Of a stretch of DNA of 64,000 nucleotides, positions 26,152 through 36,200 are shown piece by piece. Source of the DNA: JAHFTY01 sp964584785 (GTDB lineage: Bacteria > Acidobacteriota > Terriglobia > 20CM-2-55-15); assembly GCA_964584785.1 (NCBI GenBank), contig CAZPBY010000004.1:1-64000 (forward strand), written 5' to 3'. The translations under genes were made by a program, and so were the position numbers. The notes below the pieces were generated by a model. That model worked only from the letters and a program-made list of their open reading frames with translations. It made no database searches and was not told the origin of the DNA. Position 1 is the first letter of the stretch. The number at the start of each line of letters is the position of its first letter.

Positions 26152-26838
26152 TTAACCAATGACGGCGCGGGCCGATCGGAAGACCGCATCGAACATCGGT
26201 TCGGTCAGTTTTCCGGTTTGCGTATTCTGCTGGCTCGGATGATACGAACTGATGATCGTGACGCCGTCGTCCAGCCGCGTGGACGCATTATGCCCAAACA
26301 GTGGCAGCGGCAACGGGTTCGCCCAGTTCAATTCTTTTCGCGCGGTGAAATACGTTTTGAACGCAATGAGCCCCAGCGCCACGACGGCTTTCACGTTCTT
26401 CAGGCGCTTCAATTCGTCCAGCAGGTAAGGACGGCAGTTCACAAACTCCAGCGGCAGAGGTTTGTTGTCGGGTGGAGCGCAGTGAACGGCCGCGGTGATG
26501 TAGCAGTCGATCAGTTTCAATCCGTCATGACGATCGATGGATTGAGGCTGATTGGCGAATCCGAACTTGTGGAGAGCGCGATAAAGCCAGTCGCCGGATC
26601 GATCTCCCGTAAACACACGGCCTGTCCGGTTGCCGCCGTGCGCCGCCGGCGCAAGACCAATAATCAGAAGTCGTGCTTGAACTGGACCAAAGCTTGGAAC
26701 CGGGCGGCCCCAATAATTACAGCTGCGGAATCGGCGGACCTTTTCGCGGGCTACCGCCTCACGATAGGCAACGAGCCGCCCGCACCGCGTGCAATCGACA
26801 ATGCTAGTTTGGGCGCTGGGGGCTGACGACTTTGCCAT
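26152..26838 (-). CDS. uracil-DNA glycosylase, family 5 (UdgB type)
   Basis: A 228-residue base-excision repair enzyme that removes uracil and other deaminated bases from DNA. Motif A is GLAPAAHGGNRTGR (about 75-88), the family 5 form without the usual catalytic acid, and motif B is HPSQQNTQTG near the C-terminus. The preceding NYWGRPVPSFG and DCTRCGRL, with further cysteines, fit the 4Fe-4S-binding family 4/5 enzymes. The start overlaps the 3' end of the upstream gene by 35 nt, so the two are cotranscribed. Confidence 0.9.
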   Translation of the reverse strand: MAKSSAPSAQTSIVDCTRCGRLVAYREAVAREKVRRFRSCNYWGRPVPSFGPVQARLLIIGLAPAAHGGNRTGRVFTGDRSGDWLYRALHKFGFANQPQSIDRHDGLKLIDCYITAAVHCAPPDNKPLPLEFVNCRPYLLDELKRLKNVKAVVALGLIAFKTYFTARKELNWANPLPLPLFGHNASTRLDDGVTIISSYHPSQQNTQTGKLTEPMFDAVFRSARAVIG

Positions 26839-27406
26839 CCTGGAGAACGACTGTGACTCCGCCCGTGAAGTACAACGTCTCGCTGTGTTGCGTCATAACG
26901 GAAGTCGCCGGCGTTCCGAATTGCTGAATCACGTCGGCCCGGCTCGAACCGGCCGATGGCGGTTGAAATGACGGAACCGGATTTACCGTTCGAGCAGCCA
27001 CGGGTCCGGCTGAGAAGAACTGCCCCTGGGGTTGAATAATCACGGCGGTGTTCGCGATCACCGTTCCGTTGGGTACGATCAAAGTTAAGCCGGAACCGCT
27101 ATAAAAGCCCCATGATTGCAGAAGCGGGACTCCAACGGCCACAGCAGGCGACTGGAAGTTGGAGTAAATCGGCGAATACGTTGTCGTAATGATCGGCGGC
27201 GTCATGGGAGTGGTTGTCCCAAACCGGCCAAAGCCCTGGACCGGCGCGCTAACGAAAGGTTGGACCGGATTGCCGATCGTCCCCGGCACTGTCGCTGCCG
27301 GCGATGTCGCCGGCGCGAGACCGGCGGTGAACCCGGCTCTCTGCGCCGGGGCCGTTAAAGCAAACGCCACAATCATCAGGACCATGGCTGCGATTCTTGA
27401 CTTCAT
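26804..27406 (-). CDS. secreted protein of unknown function
   Basis: A 200-residue exported protein with signal peptide RIAAMVLMIVAFALTAPAQ. The middle is rich in Pro, Thr, Val and Gly and probably unstructured. The last 50 residues (SRADVIQQFGTPATSVMTQH; LYFTGGVTVVLQDGKVV) resemble the short SmpA/BamE-like 'DV...FG.P' module, but the match is weak. GGAG precedes the ATG. It is the first gene of a two-gene operon with the glycosylase; no shared role is evident. Confidence 0.6.
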   Translation of the reverse strand: MKSRIAAMVLMIVAFALTAPAQRAGFTAGLAPATSPAATVPGTIGNPVQPFVSAPVQGFGRFGTTTPMTPPIITTTYSPIYSNFQSPAVAVGVPLLQSWGFYSGSGLTLIVPNGTVIANTAVIIQPQGQFFSAGPVAARTVNPVPSFQPPSAGSSRADVIQQFGTPATSVMTQHSETLYFTGGVTVVLQDGKVVSPQRPN

Positions 27407-27502
27407 ATGTTCTCCACTGACACCAGCTTTGACGCTGGAGCCTCAAAGCGGCTCGATCATACTCCTTTTTGATCTGTGATATACACTCTACGCGCCTTTT
27501 GT

Positions 27503-27673
27503 ATGACCACAGAACCCACTCTTTCGGAATTGCTGACGCGCGCAAGACTCCTTGACGAGGCGCAGCGCCTCGTTCGTCAAATCCAGATCAAGCTTGACCG
27601 CGTCATCAAACAACACCAGCGCGAAGTTTATGAAACCTCCGTCAGACAAAAACCTCGCGTGCGGAAAGCCTGA
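27503..27673 (+). CDS. small helical protein, hypothetical
   Basis: A possible 56-residue protein (MTTEPTLSELLTRARLLDEA...), charged, probably one or two helices ending in a basic tail (RQKPRVRKA). There is no strong ribosome binding site. It lies just before the PadR gene on the same strand, with a promoter between them. Support is the composition, typical of the neighbouring genes, and little else. Confidence 0.4.
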   Translation: MTTEPTLSELLTRARLLDEAQRLVRQIQIKLDRVIKQHQREVYETSVRQKPRVRKA

Positions 27674-27683
27674 AAATCAACGC

Positions 27684-27712
27684 TTGACCCGCCAACATAG
27701 ATAGCGTATCTA
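27684..27712 (+). promoter_or_regulatory. PadR promoter with palindromic operator
   Basis: TTGACC (27684-27689), exactly 17 bp, then TATCTA (27707-27712), 8 nt before the ATG at 27721. The perfect palindrome TAGATA-GCG-TATCTA (27698-27712) covers the -10 box. PadR proteins commonly repress their own operon, so this is the likely autoregulatory operator. No ribosome binding site is seen. Confidence 0.55.
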
Positions 27713-27720
27713 CATAGGTC

Positions 27721-28032
27721 ATGAGCCAAACCCGCCCGATGGGATACGCGACTCTACACGTCTTGCAGGCGATTGCCTCCGGCTACGTTTACGGCTTCGA
27801 GATTATGGACGCGACGGGCTTGCCGAGCGGCACCGTATATCCCGTCCTCAGCAAACTCGAAGAGTCCGGATATCTGAAATCGCGATGGGAAGACGCGCGT
27901 TTCGCCCGCCGCGAGAAGCGGCCGCCGCGGCGGAGCTATGAGATTACGGGCGACGGGCGGGAAGCGCTGAAAGACAGCGTCGAGAAGTATCGGAAGCTTC
28001 AGCGGCTCGTTCCACGAAGGGCAGATTCGTGA
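27721..28032 (+). CDS. PadR-family transcriptional regulator
   Basis: A 103-residue winged-helix protein. GYATLHVLQAIASGYVYGFEIMD, LPSGTVYPVLSKLEESGYLKSR and RRSYEITGDGREALKD are the standard PadR pattern. The C-terminal dimerisation helix is short, as in PadR subfamily 2. It overlaps the GTG start of the ADOP permease by 4 nt. Small PadR genes just before ADOP permeases are a repeated arrangement in Acidobacteria and suggest that it controls the exporter. Confidence 0.92.
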   Translation: MSQTRPMGYATLHVLQAIASGYVYGFEIMDATGLPSGTVYPVLSKLEESGYLKSRWEDARFARREKRPPRRSYEITGDGREALKDSVEKYRKLQRLVPRRADS

Positions 28033-30674
28033 TCCCCGGCCGCGGACCTCGCTTCTGTCTGGCGCTCATTGCTCTGGCCGGCCTCATCGTTCCGAAAAAC
28101 AAGCGCTCGGAGTGGCTCGATGAGTGGAGCGCAGAAGTCTGGTACGAATGGAATCGGCTCGCACAACGGCATCGCCTGAACGCTCTTACAAGCTTCGGCC
28201 TCATCGTCCGCAGCAGTGGTGCTTTCATCCATGGAATCTGGCTGCGAAAACAGGAATGGAGACTCGAAATGCTGATTCAGGATCTGATCTACGGATTGAG
28301 AACGCTCATCAAGAAGCCGGCATTCACTTCGATCGCGATCGCCGTTCTGGCCCTCGGGATCGGCGCGAACACCGCGATATTCAGCGTCGTTTACTCCGTT
28401 CTTCTTCGTCCGCTTCCATTCAAGGAGCCGGCTCGGCTGGTGATGGTGTTCAGTCACAACACGCGCCAGGACGTTTCCTACAGCACGCTTTCGGCAGACG
28501 ATCTGGCAGACTTTCAAAAACAGAATGACGTGTTCGACGGAATCTCCGGAGTGACCGGCCGGTGGGCGTTTAGCATCAATCTTTCCGGTGAGGCCGAGCA
28601 GATCTTTGGCAATTGGGTGTCCGCGAACTTCTTCGACGTTATCGGGGTTCGCCCTGAAATTGGACGTGCGTTCACAAACGATGAGGACCGGCCCGGCGGT
28701 GCGCCGGTTGCCGTCCTGAGCCACGAAATGTGGCAACAGCGTTTTGGTGGCGATCCCTCCGTCCTGAGTAAAACGCTCGCCATTGGAGGGATTCCCGCCC
28801 GCATTGTCGGGGTCATGCCGAGCGGTTTTCGCTTCATCGAGGACGCCGACGTCTGGGTGCCCGCCGGGCAGAATCCAATCGGGACACGGGGACGCAACGT
28901 CCGTTACATCAACTCCATCGCTCGGCTCAAGAACGGTGTGAGCATCCAACAGGCCGAGGCGGCATTGCGAACGATCGCGTCGCGTCTGGAAAAGCAGTAT
29001 CCGGACACGAACACCGCGTTCACAACCGATCTGCGGTTTCTGCTCGATCATGTGACGCATCAGGCGCGGCGAACTTTGTACGTCCTTCTGGCGGCCGTCG
29101 GTTTTGTGCTGCTGATTGCCTGTGCGAACATCGCCAACCTGCTGCTTGTTCGCAGCGTGGACCGCCAGCGCGAAGTCGCGGTTCGTGCCGCGCTCGGCGC
29201 GGACCGCGGCAGGCTGGTGAAACAGTTTTTGACGGAAAGCGTTCTGCTATCTCTGATTGGCGCGACACTCGGCCTTGTGCTGGCGGAATGGGGAATCCGT
29301 GCGCTGGTTGCACTCGGCCCCAACATTCCACGGCTTTCCGAGATTCGGATCGATTCCTGGGTCCTCGCGTTTACTTTCCTTCTATCGATTGGTACGGGTG
29401 TCGTGTTCGGTCTTGTTCCGGCAATTCAAACGACACGATCCGGCCTGAATGAGACACTGAAAGAAGGCGGTCGCAGCGGGGCGGGCGGGGCTGCCAGGCG
29501 AAGACTGCGAAGCGCGCTGGTCGTATCGGAGGTTGCGCTCGCCCTGGTATTGCTCATCTCATCGGGTTTATTGATTCGAAGCTTTATCCGTCTGCTCGAT
29601 GTGAACCCGGGATACCGCACGGAAAACATCATCATCGCAGGCACGCTTGTTCCCACCACGAAATATGCACAGCCTCAGCAAAGGCTGGATCTGTATTACA
29701 GCCTGGAAGAGAAGTTGAAGAGCGTGCCGGGTGTGATCGGCGTCGGTGCGGTCAGCCGCTTTCCATTGAGCGGCGTCATCGGGTCCAACAATGTGACGAG
29801 CTTTTTCGTCATCGAAGGACAAACGGTCGCGACGGGCGAGCGTCCGGAAATCGATTACCGGATTGCCAGCACGGAGTACTTCGAAACCATGGGCATTCCT
29901 TTGATACGTGGACGAAAGTTCACGCGTCAGGATGCCACCGGCGTGGCCATCATCAACGATGCCGCGGCGCGGAAGTTCTGGCCGAATGCGGATCCCATCG
30001 GCAAGCGCATCAGCTTTGGGAATCCAGGGCAACCGTCGTGGGTCACGATCGTCGGGATCGCGGGCAACATCCGCCACCTCGGTCTCGAGTTTGAACCGCG
30101 TCCGGAGGTTTACCGTCCTTATCCCAACAACCCGTTGACGGGGCCTGCCATCGCCATTCGTACAGCTGTGAATCCGCGCGACATGACGGCACTGATACGT
30201 TCGGAATTGCATTCGGTCGAGAGCGACATGCCGATCACGATCGGTACGATCGATGAACTGATCGAGCGGTCGGTCGCTCAGCGGCGCTTTTCGATGATGC
30301 TTCTCGGTATCTTCGCCGGTCTGGCGATGATCCTCGCGATCGTCGGCATTTACGGCGTCATGTCGTATGCCGTCACTCAGCGGACGAACGAGATAGGTTT
30401 GCGAATCGCGCTCGGCGCCCAAAGAGGCCACGTCGTGAATATGGTCGTCGGCGAGGGTCTTGTGTTAACCGGGTGCGGTGTACTTTTGGGCCTTGTCCTG
30501 GCGATCGCCACAACGCGGGCAATGTCAGGTCTGCTGTTCGAAATCACCAGTACGGATCCCCTCACCTACCTCGGCGTGTCGGCCATACTGGTTGCCGTCG
30601 CCGTACTCGCCTGCTACATTCCGGCCTTCCGCGCATCGCGCGTGGATCCCCTGGTCGCGTTGCGGTACGAGTAA
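28029..30674 (+). CDS. ADOP-type ABC transporter permease (MacB/FtsX-like)
   Basis: An 881-residue membrane protein with duplicated FtsX permease modules. After about 85 residues the typical ADOP start appears (QDLIYGLRTLIKKPAFTS; AIAVLALGIGANTAIFSVV). A periplasmic MacB-like core, three central helices (YVLLAAVGFVLLIACANIAN), a second periplasmic core and three C-terminal helices follow, ending DPLVALRYE. The ATPase partner is not encoded with it, as is usual for 'orphan' ADOP proteins. The GTG start overlaps the PadR stop. The exported substrate is unknown. Confidence 0.92.
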   Translation: MIPGRGPRFCLALIALAGLIVPKNKRSEWLDEWSAEVWYEWNRLAQRHRLNALTSFGLIVRSSGAFIHGIWLRKQEWRLEMLIQDLIYGLRTLIKKPAFTSIAIAVLALGIGANTAIFSVVYSVLLRPLPFKEPARLVMVFSHNTRQDVSYSTLSADDLADFQKQNDVFDGISGVTGRWAFSINLSGEAEQIFGNWVSANFFDVIGVRPEIGRAFTNDEDRPGGAPVAVLSHEMWQQRFGGDPSVLSKTLAIGGIPARIVGVMPSGFRFIEDADVWVPAGQNPIGTRGRNVRYINSIARLKNGVSIQQAEAALRTIASRLEKQYPDTNTAFTTDLRFLLDHVTHQARRTLYVLLAAVGFVLLIACANIANLLLVRSVDRQREVAVRAALGADRGRLVKQFLTESVLLSLIGATLGLVLAEWGIRALVALGPNIPRLSEIRIDSWVLAFTFLLSIGTGVVFGLVPAIQTTRSGLNETLKEGGRSGAGGAARRRLRSALVVSEVALALVLLISSGLLIRSFIRLLDVNPGYRTENIIIAGTLVPTTKYAQPQQRLDLYYSLEEKLKSVPGVIGVGAVSRFPLSGVIGSNNVTSFFVIEGQTVATGERPEIDYRIASTEYFETMGIPLIRGRKFTRQDATGVAIINDAAARKFWPNADPIGKRISFGNPGQPSWVTIVGIAGNIRHLGLEFEPRPEVYRPYPNNPLTGPAIAIRTAVNPRDMTALIRSELHSVESDMPITIGTIDELIERSVAQRRFSMMLLGIFAGLAMILAIVGIYGVMSYAVTQRTNEIGLRIALGAQRGHVVNMVVGEGLVLTGCGVLLGLVLAIATTRAMSGLLFEITSTDPLTYLGVSAILVAVAVLACYIPAFRASRVDPLVALRYE

Positions 30675-30741
30675 AGGTGACTTTCTTTGCAGAATTGGTC
30701 TTCACGATGCTGATGGAGAAGCGATTGCTAGTTGGCACGTC

Positions 30742-33171
30742 ATGAGACTCTTCTATGTTGCTCTTCGCAGTCTGGCTCGCAATCCCGGCTATTCTTTGCT
30801 GGCATTAGCGACGCTGGCGATTGGAATCGGTTGTAGCGCCGGCGTGTTTAGCTTATTGGATGCATTGTACTTTCGTCCGATTCCGATTCGATCTCCTGAA
30901 CAATTGGTTCGAATCCAACTGAAATCGCCGAAGTCGGCGTTTGGAATGATGTCCTACCTCGAATACAAGGATGTCGTTCGAACCGTGACGGCTTTGCAGG
31001 AAGTTGTTGCGATCGGGCGTCGGGGCGTGACGTTTCGTCAGAAAGACGAAACGCGAACGATGATCATCCACTTCGTTTCGGGGAACTACTTTGAAGCACT
31101 CGGTATTCCGATCGATCGAGGGCGTGGTCTTCGGCCGGACGACGATTCTTCGCAAGCGACGACACCGGTGGTGGTCATCAATCACGCGTTTTGGCAGCAA
31201 CAACTGGCTGGCCGCCCAGACGTCATCGGCAGCCAAATCGAACTGAACGATACCTTGTTCACGATTGTAGGAATCACTCGGCCGGGCTTCCTTGGGTTGA
31301 GCCGGCAGCAACGCACAGACTTCTGGGTTACCGCTGGCCAGGCTCCGTTCGTCCGGCGAGGCTTGGCAGACGAATTAGAGAGTCCGTACTCCCGATGGTT
31401 CGAGATCGTCGGCCGTTCGAGTCTGCAAATGACGGCGAGCGCGAACGCTCAGCTGAAAAGCCTTGTCTCGAAATGGCAACTTCGTGACAGCGAGCAATAC
31501 AACAATTCGATTCTTTCGACCGAGCGGTATCTGGACGAGGAGCGGTCGGATCAGAGCCAGGGAGCGGTATTTCTCGCGCTTGTCGGTCTGGTCCTTCTCA
31601 TCGCATGTGCCAACGTTGCCAACCTCAGCCTTGCCCGAGGTGAGTCACGCGTTCGCGAACTCGCGGTTCGCGCCGCGCTGGGAGCCAGCCGCACTCAACT
31701 TGTAGGAGATGCGGTGAGAGAGGCCGTCATTGTTTCCATCCTATCCGGCGTCGCGGGGTTGCTGATGGGATCCTGGCTGATCGAAGTTTTCCCTGCGCTC
31801 GTCCCTCGAGGAATAGGCGGACTGGTCATTGACGCGCGGCTGGACGCTCGTTTGATGGTATTCACAGGAATACTTTCACTCATGACAATCCTGCTGGTCG
31901 GAATCGTGCCCGCGTTTCGTCTCACTCGGACCAATGTGGGGACCTCATTAAAGGAGACGGCGTTTACGGCAGCAGCGGGCCCGCGGCGGTTCGGCCTTCG
32001 TGACTTCCTGATTTGTGGGCAGGTAATGCTGAGCGCGATCGTGCTGATCGTTTCCGCCATGGTGGTTCATAGCCTGATTTACAGCATGAACGTCAACCCC
32101 GGCTTTGACACGCACCGCAACGTGGCGACGTTCTATCTGGTTCCAGGCTTGAAAGGCTATGACAATGCCGGGACGTACCGTTTCTTCGAGGAAGCGCGCC
32201 GGCGCGCCGGATCTCTGCCCGGCGTCGGCCTGGTGAGCTATGCCATTCGACTACCCGCGCAGTCGAATGAGTCCGGCTGGGCGGCCGACTTCACGATTCC
32301 CGGCAAGCAACCGCCTCCGGGCGAACAGTACTTCCGAATCAAGTACACGATGGTCGGGCCGAACTATCTGTCCATCATGGGCACGCGAATTCTCAGCGGC
32401 CGTGGCATCGAAGATAGTGACACGGCAACGAGTGCCGGGGTTGCCGTGATCAATCAAGCCATGGCGCGCCGCTTCTGGCCGGGCGAGAATCCGATAGGCA
32501 AGACCATCATGATGGGCCGTCGAAGTCCACAGCCACGCGAGATCGTAGGTATCGCCGAAGACAACAAAGTGGCGAGTCTTTACGAAGATCCGCAGATGTA
32601 CGTTTACGTCCCTTATTCACAAGACCAGCAGGGTTTCGGATTGCTTCTGGTTGAAGCGCGGAACGACATTCGAGACGTGGTCGATCCCGTTCGCGCGACT
32701 CTACGCGAGATCGACCCGAATATTCCGATACTGGATGTGAACTCCGTTGCGAGCCACATGAACCTCATTCTCTTCGACGAGCGGCGCAACGCATGGGTCG
32801 CTCTGGGTCTAAGTACGCTTGCGTTATTTATCAGCGTCGTTGGCGTGTATGGCATCGTTTCTCTTGTCACTTCCCGTCGAGTCCGAGAAATTGGAATTCG
32901 CATGGCTCTGGGAGCGCCACAGATGGATGTCGCCGCTCTCGTGGTCGGGCGTGTCTGGCGGCTTGCTGCAATGGGGATATGCCTGGGAACTTTGGGAGGC
33001 CTGTTGGCCGGCCGTCTTCTGCAGGATCACCTTCATGGCGTACCGTATGTTGACGGATGGAGCATCCTGATCGGCGCCTCCGTACTGTTTGCGGCGGCCA
33101 CTCTGGCTGCGGTGATCCCAACCTGGCGCGCCCTTCATGTCGATCCGACAGATACGCTGCGATGCGGATGA
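30742..33171 (+). CDS. ADOP-type ABC transporter permease, second copy
   Basis: An 809-residue paralogue with the same layout: N-terminal helix block (RSLARNPGYSLLALATLAIG), periplasmic core, FLALVGLVLLIACANVANLS, second core, and three C-terminal helices ending HVDPTDTLRCG. I start at the ATG at 30742, directly before the conserved N-terminus; the open frame continues upstream over the previous gene. Identity to the first copy looks low outside the motifs, so it is not a recent duplication. An ADOP fossil follows its stop codon at once. Confidence 0.9.
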   Translation: MRLFYVALRSLARNPGYSLLALATLAIGIGCSAGVFSLLDALYFRPIPIRSPEQLVRIQLKSPKSAFGMMSYLEYKDVVRTVTALQEVVAIGRRGVTFRQKDETRTMIIHFVSGNYFEALGIPIDRGRGLRPDDDSSQATTPVVVINHAFWQQQLAGRPDVIGSQIELNDTLFTIVGITRPGFLGLSRQQRTDFWVTAGQAPFVRRGLADELESPYSRWFEIVGRSSLQMTASANAQLKSLVSKWQLRDSEQYNNSILSTERYLDEERSDQSQGAVFLALVGLVLLIACANVANLSLARGESRVRELAVRAALGASRTQLVGDAVREAVIVSILSGVAGLLMGSWLIEVFPALVPRGIGGLVIDARLDARLMVFTGILSLMTILLVGIVPAFRLTRTNVGTSLKETAFTAAAGPRRFGLRDFLICGQVMLSAIVLIVSAMVVHSLIYSMNVNPGFDTHRNVATFYLVPGLKGYDNAGTYRFFEEARRRAGSLPGVGLVSYAIRLPAQSNESGWAADFTIPGKQPPPGEQYFRIKYTMVGPNYLSIMGTRILSGRGIEDSDTATSAGVAVINQAMARRFWPGENPIGKTIMMGRRSPQPREIVGIAEDNKVASLYEDPQMYVYVPYSQDQQGFGLLLVEARNDIRDVVDPVRATLREIDPNIPILDVNSVASHMNLILFDERRNAWVALGLSTLALFISVVGVYGIVSLVTSRRVREIGIRMALGAPQMDVAALVVGRVWRLAAMGICLGTLGGLLAGRLLQDHLHGVPYVDGWSILIGASVLFAAATLAAVIPTWRALHVDPTDTLRCG

Positions 33172-33248
33172 AATTGCTGCGGGCAATGTCCGTCCTTTTG
33201 TTCGAAATTACCAGTACGGACCCCGTCACCCGCCTCAAACTCTGTTAA
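33172..33248 (+). pseudogene. fragment of an ADOP permease C-terminus
   Basis: The frame here reads RAMSVLLFEITSTDPVTRLKL and then stops. It matches RAMSGLLFEITSTDPLTYLG near the end of the first ADOP gene, and the DNA (from 33179) matches that at 30515 onward closely for about 55 bp. Everything upstream of the fragment is another gene (the second ADOP). It is therefore the leftover tail of a lost or recombined ADOP permease. Confidence 0.75.
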
Positions 33249-33287
33249 TGCGCTTCCCGTGCCGATCGTTAAGAATACGGCTCATCG

Positions 33288-36200
33288 ATGGACGATCTTC
33301 GGTACGCGCTTCGTACACTGTCCAGGAACGCGGCCTTCACCGCCGTCGCGGTGCTCACGCTGGCGCTGGGGATCGGTGCGACCACGGCGATGTTTTCCGT
33401 GATCAGCGCGGTTCTGCTCGATCCGCTGGGTTATAAAGATGTCGACCGATTGATGGTCGTCAACGAGAAGGACGAAAAACATAACGTCGTCCAACCTTAC
33501 TCGCTCTCCTATCCCAACTTTCAGGACTGGAGCGCCGGCCAGCGCAGCTTCTCCGATTTTGCTCTCTTTCGGATCGCGACAGGGTACAAGGTTCTCGGGT
33601 CCGACCGAATGATTGCGAACGTTCGGATGGTCTCCGCAAACTTCTTCTCGATCCTGGGCGTCTCGCCAATCGTCGGCCGTAATTTCGTTTCGGACGACGA
33701 TCGGGATGGCGCAATGCCGGCCATCATCCTCAGCTATTCCGGATGGCGAAAACTCTTGGGATTTGGCCCCAGCCAGGCATCCGCCGTAGCGCCCGCGAGT
33801 CTATTGGACGAGCGCTTGAATCTCAACGGCACAACTTACGACGTCATCGGTGTGCTGCCGCAGCAATTTGCCTTTTACACGGCGGATTCAAACAGTAACC
33901 CTGATGGTTACATTCCGATCCGCTCCTCACACGAACCGTGGACAACGGCGCGGGTGCGGCGGCCCGGCATCAGTGCGCTTGGACGTTTGAAACCTGGCGT
34001 GACGCGCCTCGCCGCCGCATCGGAGCTTGGCGCGATCGCCCGGCAGCTGGCTGTCCTGTATCCGGATGCGAACGAAAACCGTGGCGCTGCCGTCGATCCG
34101 ATTCTCGATACGATCGTGCGCGAAGATTTGCGCACCACTTTCTTTTTCTTCGCAGTTGCGGTCGTACTCGTTCTGCTGATCGCGTGTGCCAATATCACGA
34201 ACCTGCTGCTTGCGCGAGCGACGACGCGCCAGAAAGAAATCGCGATTCGCTTCGCGGTCGGCGGCCGCTGGCAGGTCGTAAAGCAGCTCACTGTTGAGAC
34301 TCTGCTGTTGACCCTGGCCGGGTGCGCGAGCGGTGTAGTTGTTGCTATTGTCAGTCTGGATCTGCTGGTATTGAGCGCTCCTTTCGGCCTGCCGCGACTC
34401 GCGAATATCGGGATCAATGCGCGCGTGCTCGGGTTTTCCGTCGCGCTGTCCATTCTCAGTGGATTGGCGTTCAGCATTGCTCCGATTCTTCAAGCATGGT
34501 GCACAAACATTTTGCCGGAGCTGAAAGAAGGCGGAACCAGTTCGGTGGCTGCCCGGCACACGCTGCAAAAGCTGATCATCATCGGCGAAGTAGCGCTTGG
34601 GATGATTCTTTTGCTCGGTGCAGGTCTGATCCTTCGCAGCACGCAGAAAGCTCTCAATACCGATCCGGGCTTCGACCCGAACAACATGTGGAGTTTTTCG
34701 ATTGTTGTCTCGCCGCCGGATTACGCCACCGCTTCGGAAAGGCGAAGATTGCTCCGGGAAGTGGAATCGCGATTTGCCGCAATGCCCGAGGCGCGTGCCG
34801 TCACGTTGGCGATCGGTGGTTTACCTAAACCGATCGCGGTGAACGCCTCGTATCTTCGGCTGATGGGAATTCGCTTGATGAAGGGCCGCTTTTTTGACGA
34901 GCGAGACAGCAGCACCGCGCCCTCCACTATCGTGATCGACGACGTTCTGGCCCGTGCGCGATTCCGCGATGAAGAACCTTTGGGAAAGCCGTTTGTCATC
35001 GATTTGCCGGGCGTCCGCGCGCTGCAACTGGACCGGCCTCGCGAAGTGATCGGCGTCGTCAGCCACATCCAGCGTCTCGGTATCGAAACCGAGGACGAAA
35101 CCATTATTCAAAGCCAGTTCTATCTGCCTGCGGATCAACTGCCGGATGAATTGATGGAAGGCGTTGCTCCGCGCGTGATGATCCGCGGCGCGTGGCCCGA
35201 GGAGAAACTGCAGAATCGGTTCGAGACCGTTGTTCGCGCCGTGAACCCGAATCTGGAAATGACTCCACCGGTTAAGATGCAGGATGCGGTCGAACGCGCT
35301 CTGCTTCCTCGCCGATTCGTATCGCGACTGTTTGCAGTGTTTGCGTTCGTCGCTTTCATTCTCTCCGGCATGGGCATCTTCGGATTGGTCAGCTATTCGG
35401 TGTCGCAGCGAACTCCGGAAATCGGCGTGAGGATGGCGGTCGGTGCGGAATCCAGCCATGTCGTGAGGATGATGATCCGAGAAGCGGCTCTGCTCGCGAT
35501 AACCGGCATCGCGTTAGGATGGATCGCCTCATTCTGGCTGAAACATTTTGTTGAACACCTTTTGTTCGGCGTCAGCGCGACCGACCCGGCAACGTATATC
35601 GGCGCATCTCTTCTTCTGTTTGGCGTGGCCATTGCCGCAGCGTCTCTACCGGCCCTGCGAGCTTCGCGCCTCGAACCGATGGCCGCGCTCCGTAATGTAG
35701 GCGCCGGCTTCAGCCGGCGCGTGCGCGCCAGCGCAGGTTCGGGAGTGGCGGGCGAGTACGTTATCGAAGTGTTCAACCTGCAAAAAACCTACACGACCCT
35801 CCGCGGCAAAACCGCCCCTGCTCTCACCGGTGTCTCATTCCATGTCGAGCCGGGCACAATCTTCGGCCTGATCGGTCAAAACGGCGCCGGAAAGACGACA
35901 CTCGTCAAGATCCTGATGGGCCTTGCAAAGCCCACTACCGGGTCGGCGAAAGTGCTCGGTTGTTCTCCGGGCCACGTCGTCGCGAAACGGCAGATCGGGT
36001 TTCTCCCCGAAAACATGCGCATTCCGGCGCATTTCCTGCCGGAGGATTTTCTGCGTTACATGGGGAAACTCAATGAAGTCGATTCCGCGACACTCGATGC
36101 GCGGATTCCGTCGCTGCTCGAAAAAGTCGGACTCGCGAATGTTCGAAAACCTGTGAAGAGCTTTTCGAAGGGCATGCAACAACGTCTGGGGATCGCGCAG

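Noticed and set aside
30478..30741. N-terminal extension of the second ADOP permease
   Set aside because: It overlaps the end of the first ADOP gene out of frame; the conserved ADOP start lies at 30742.
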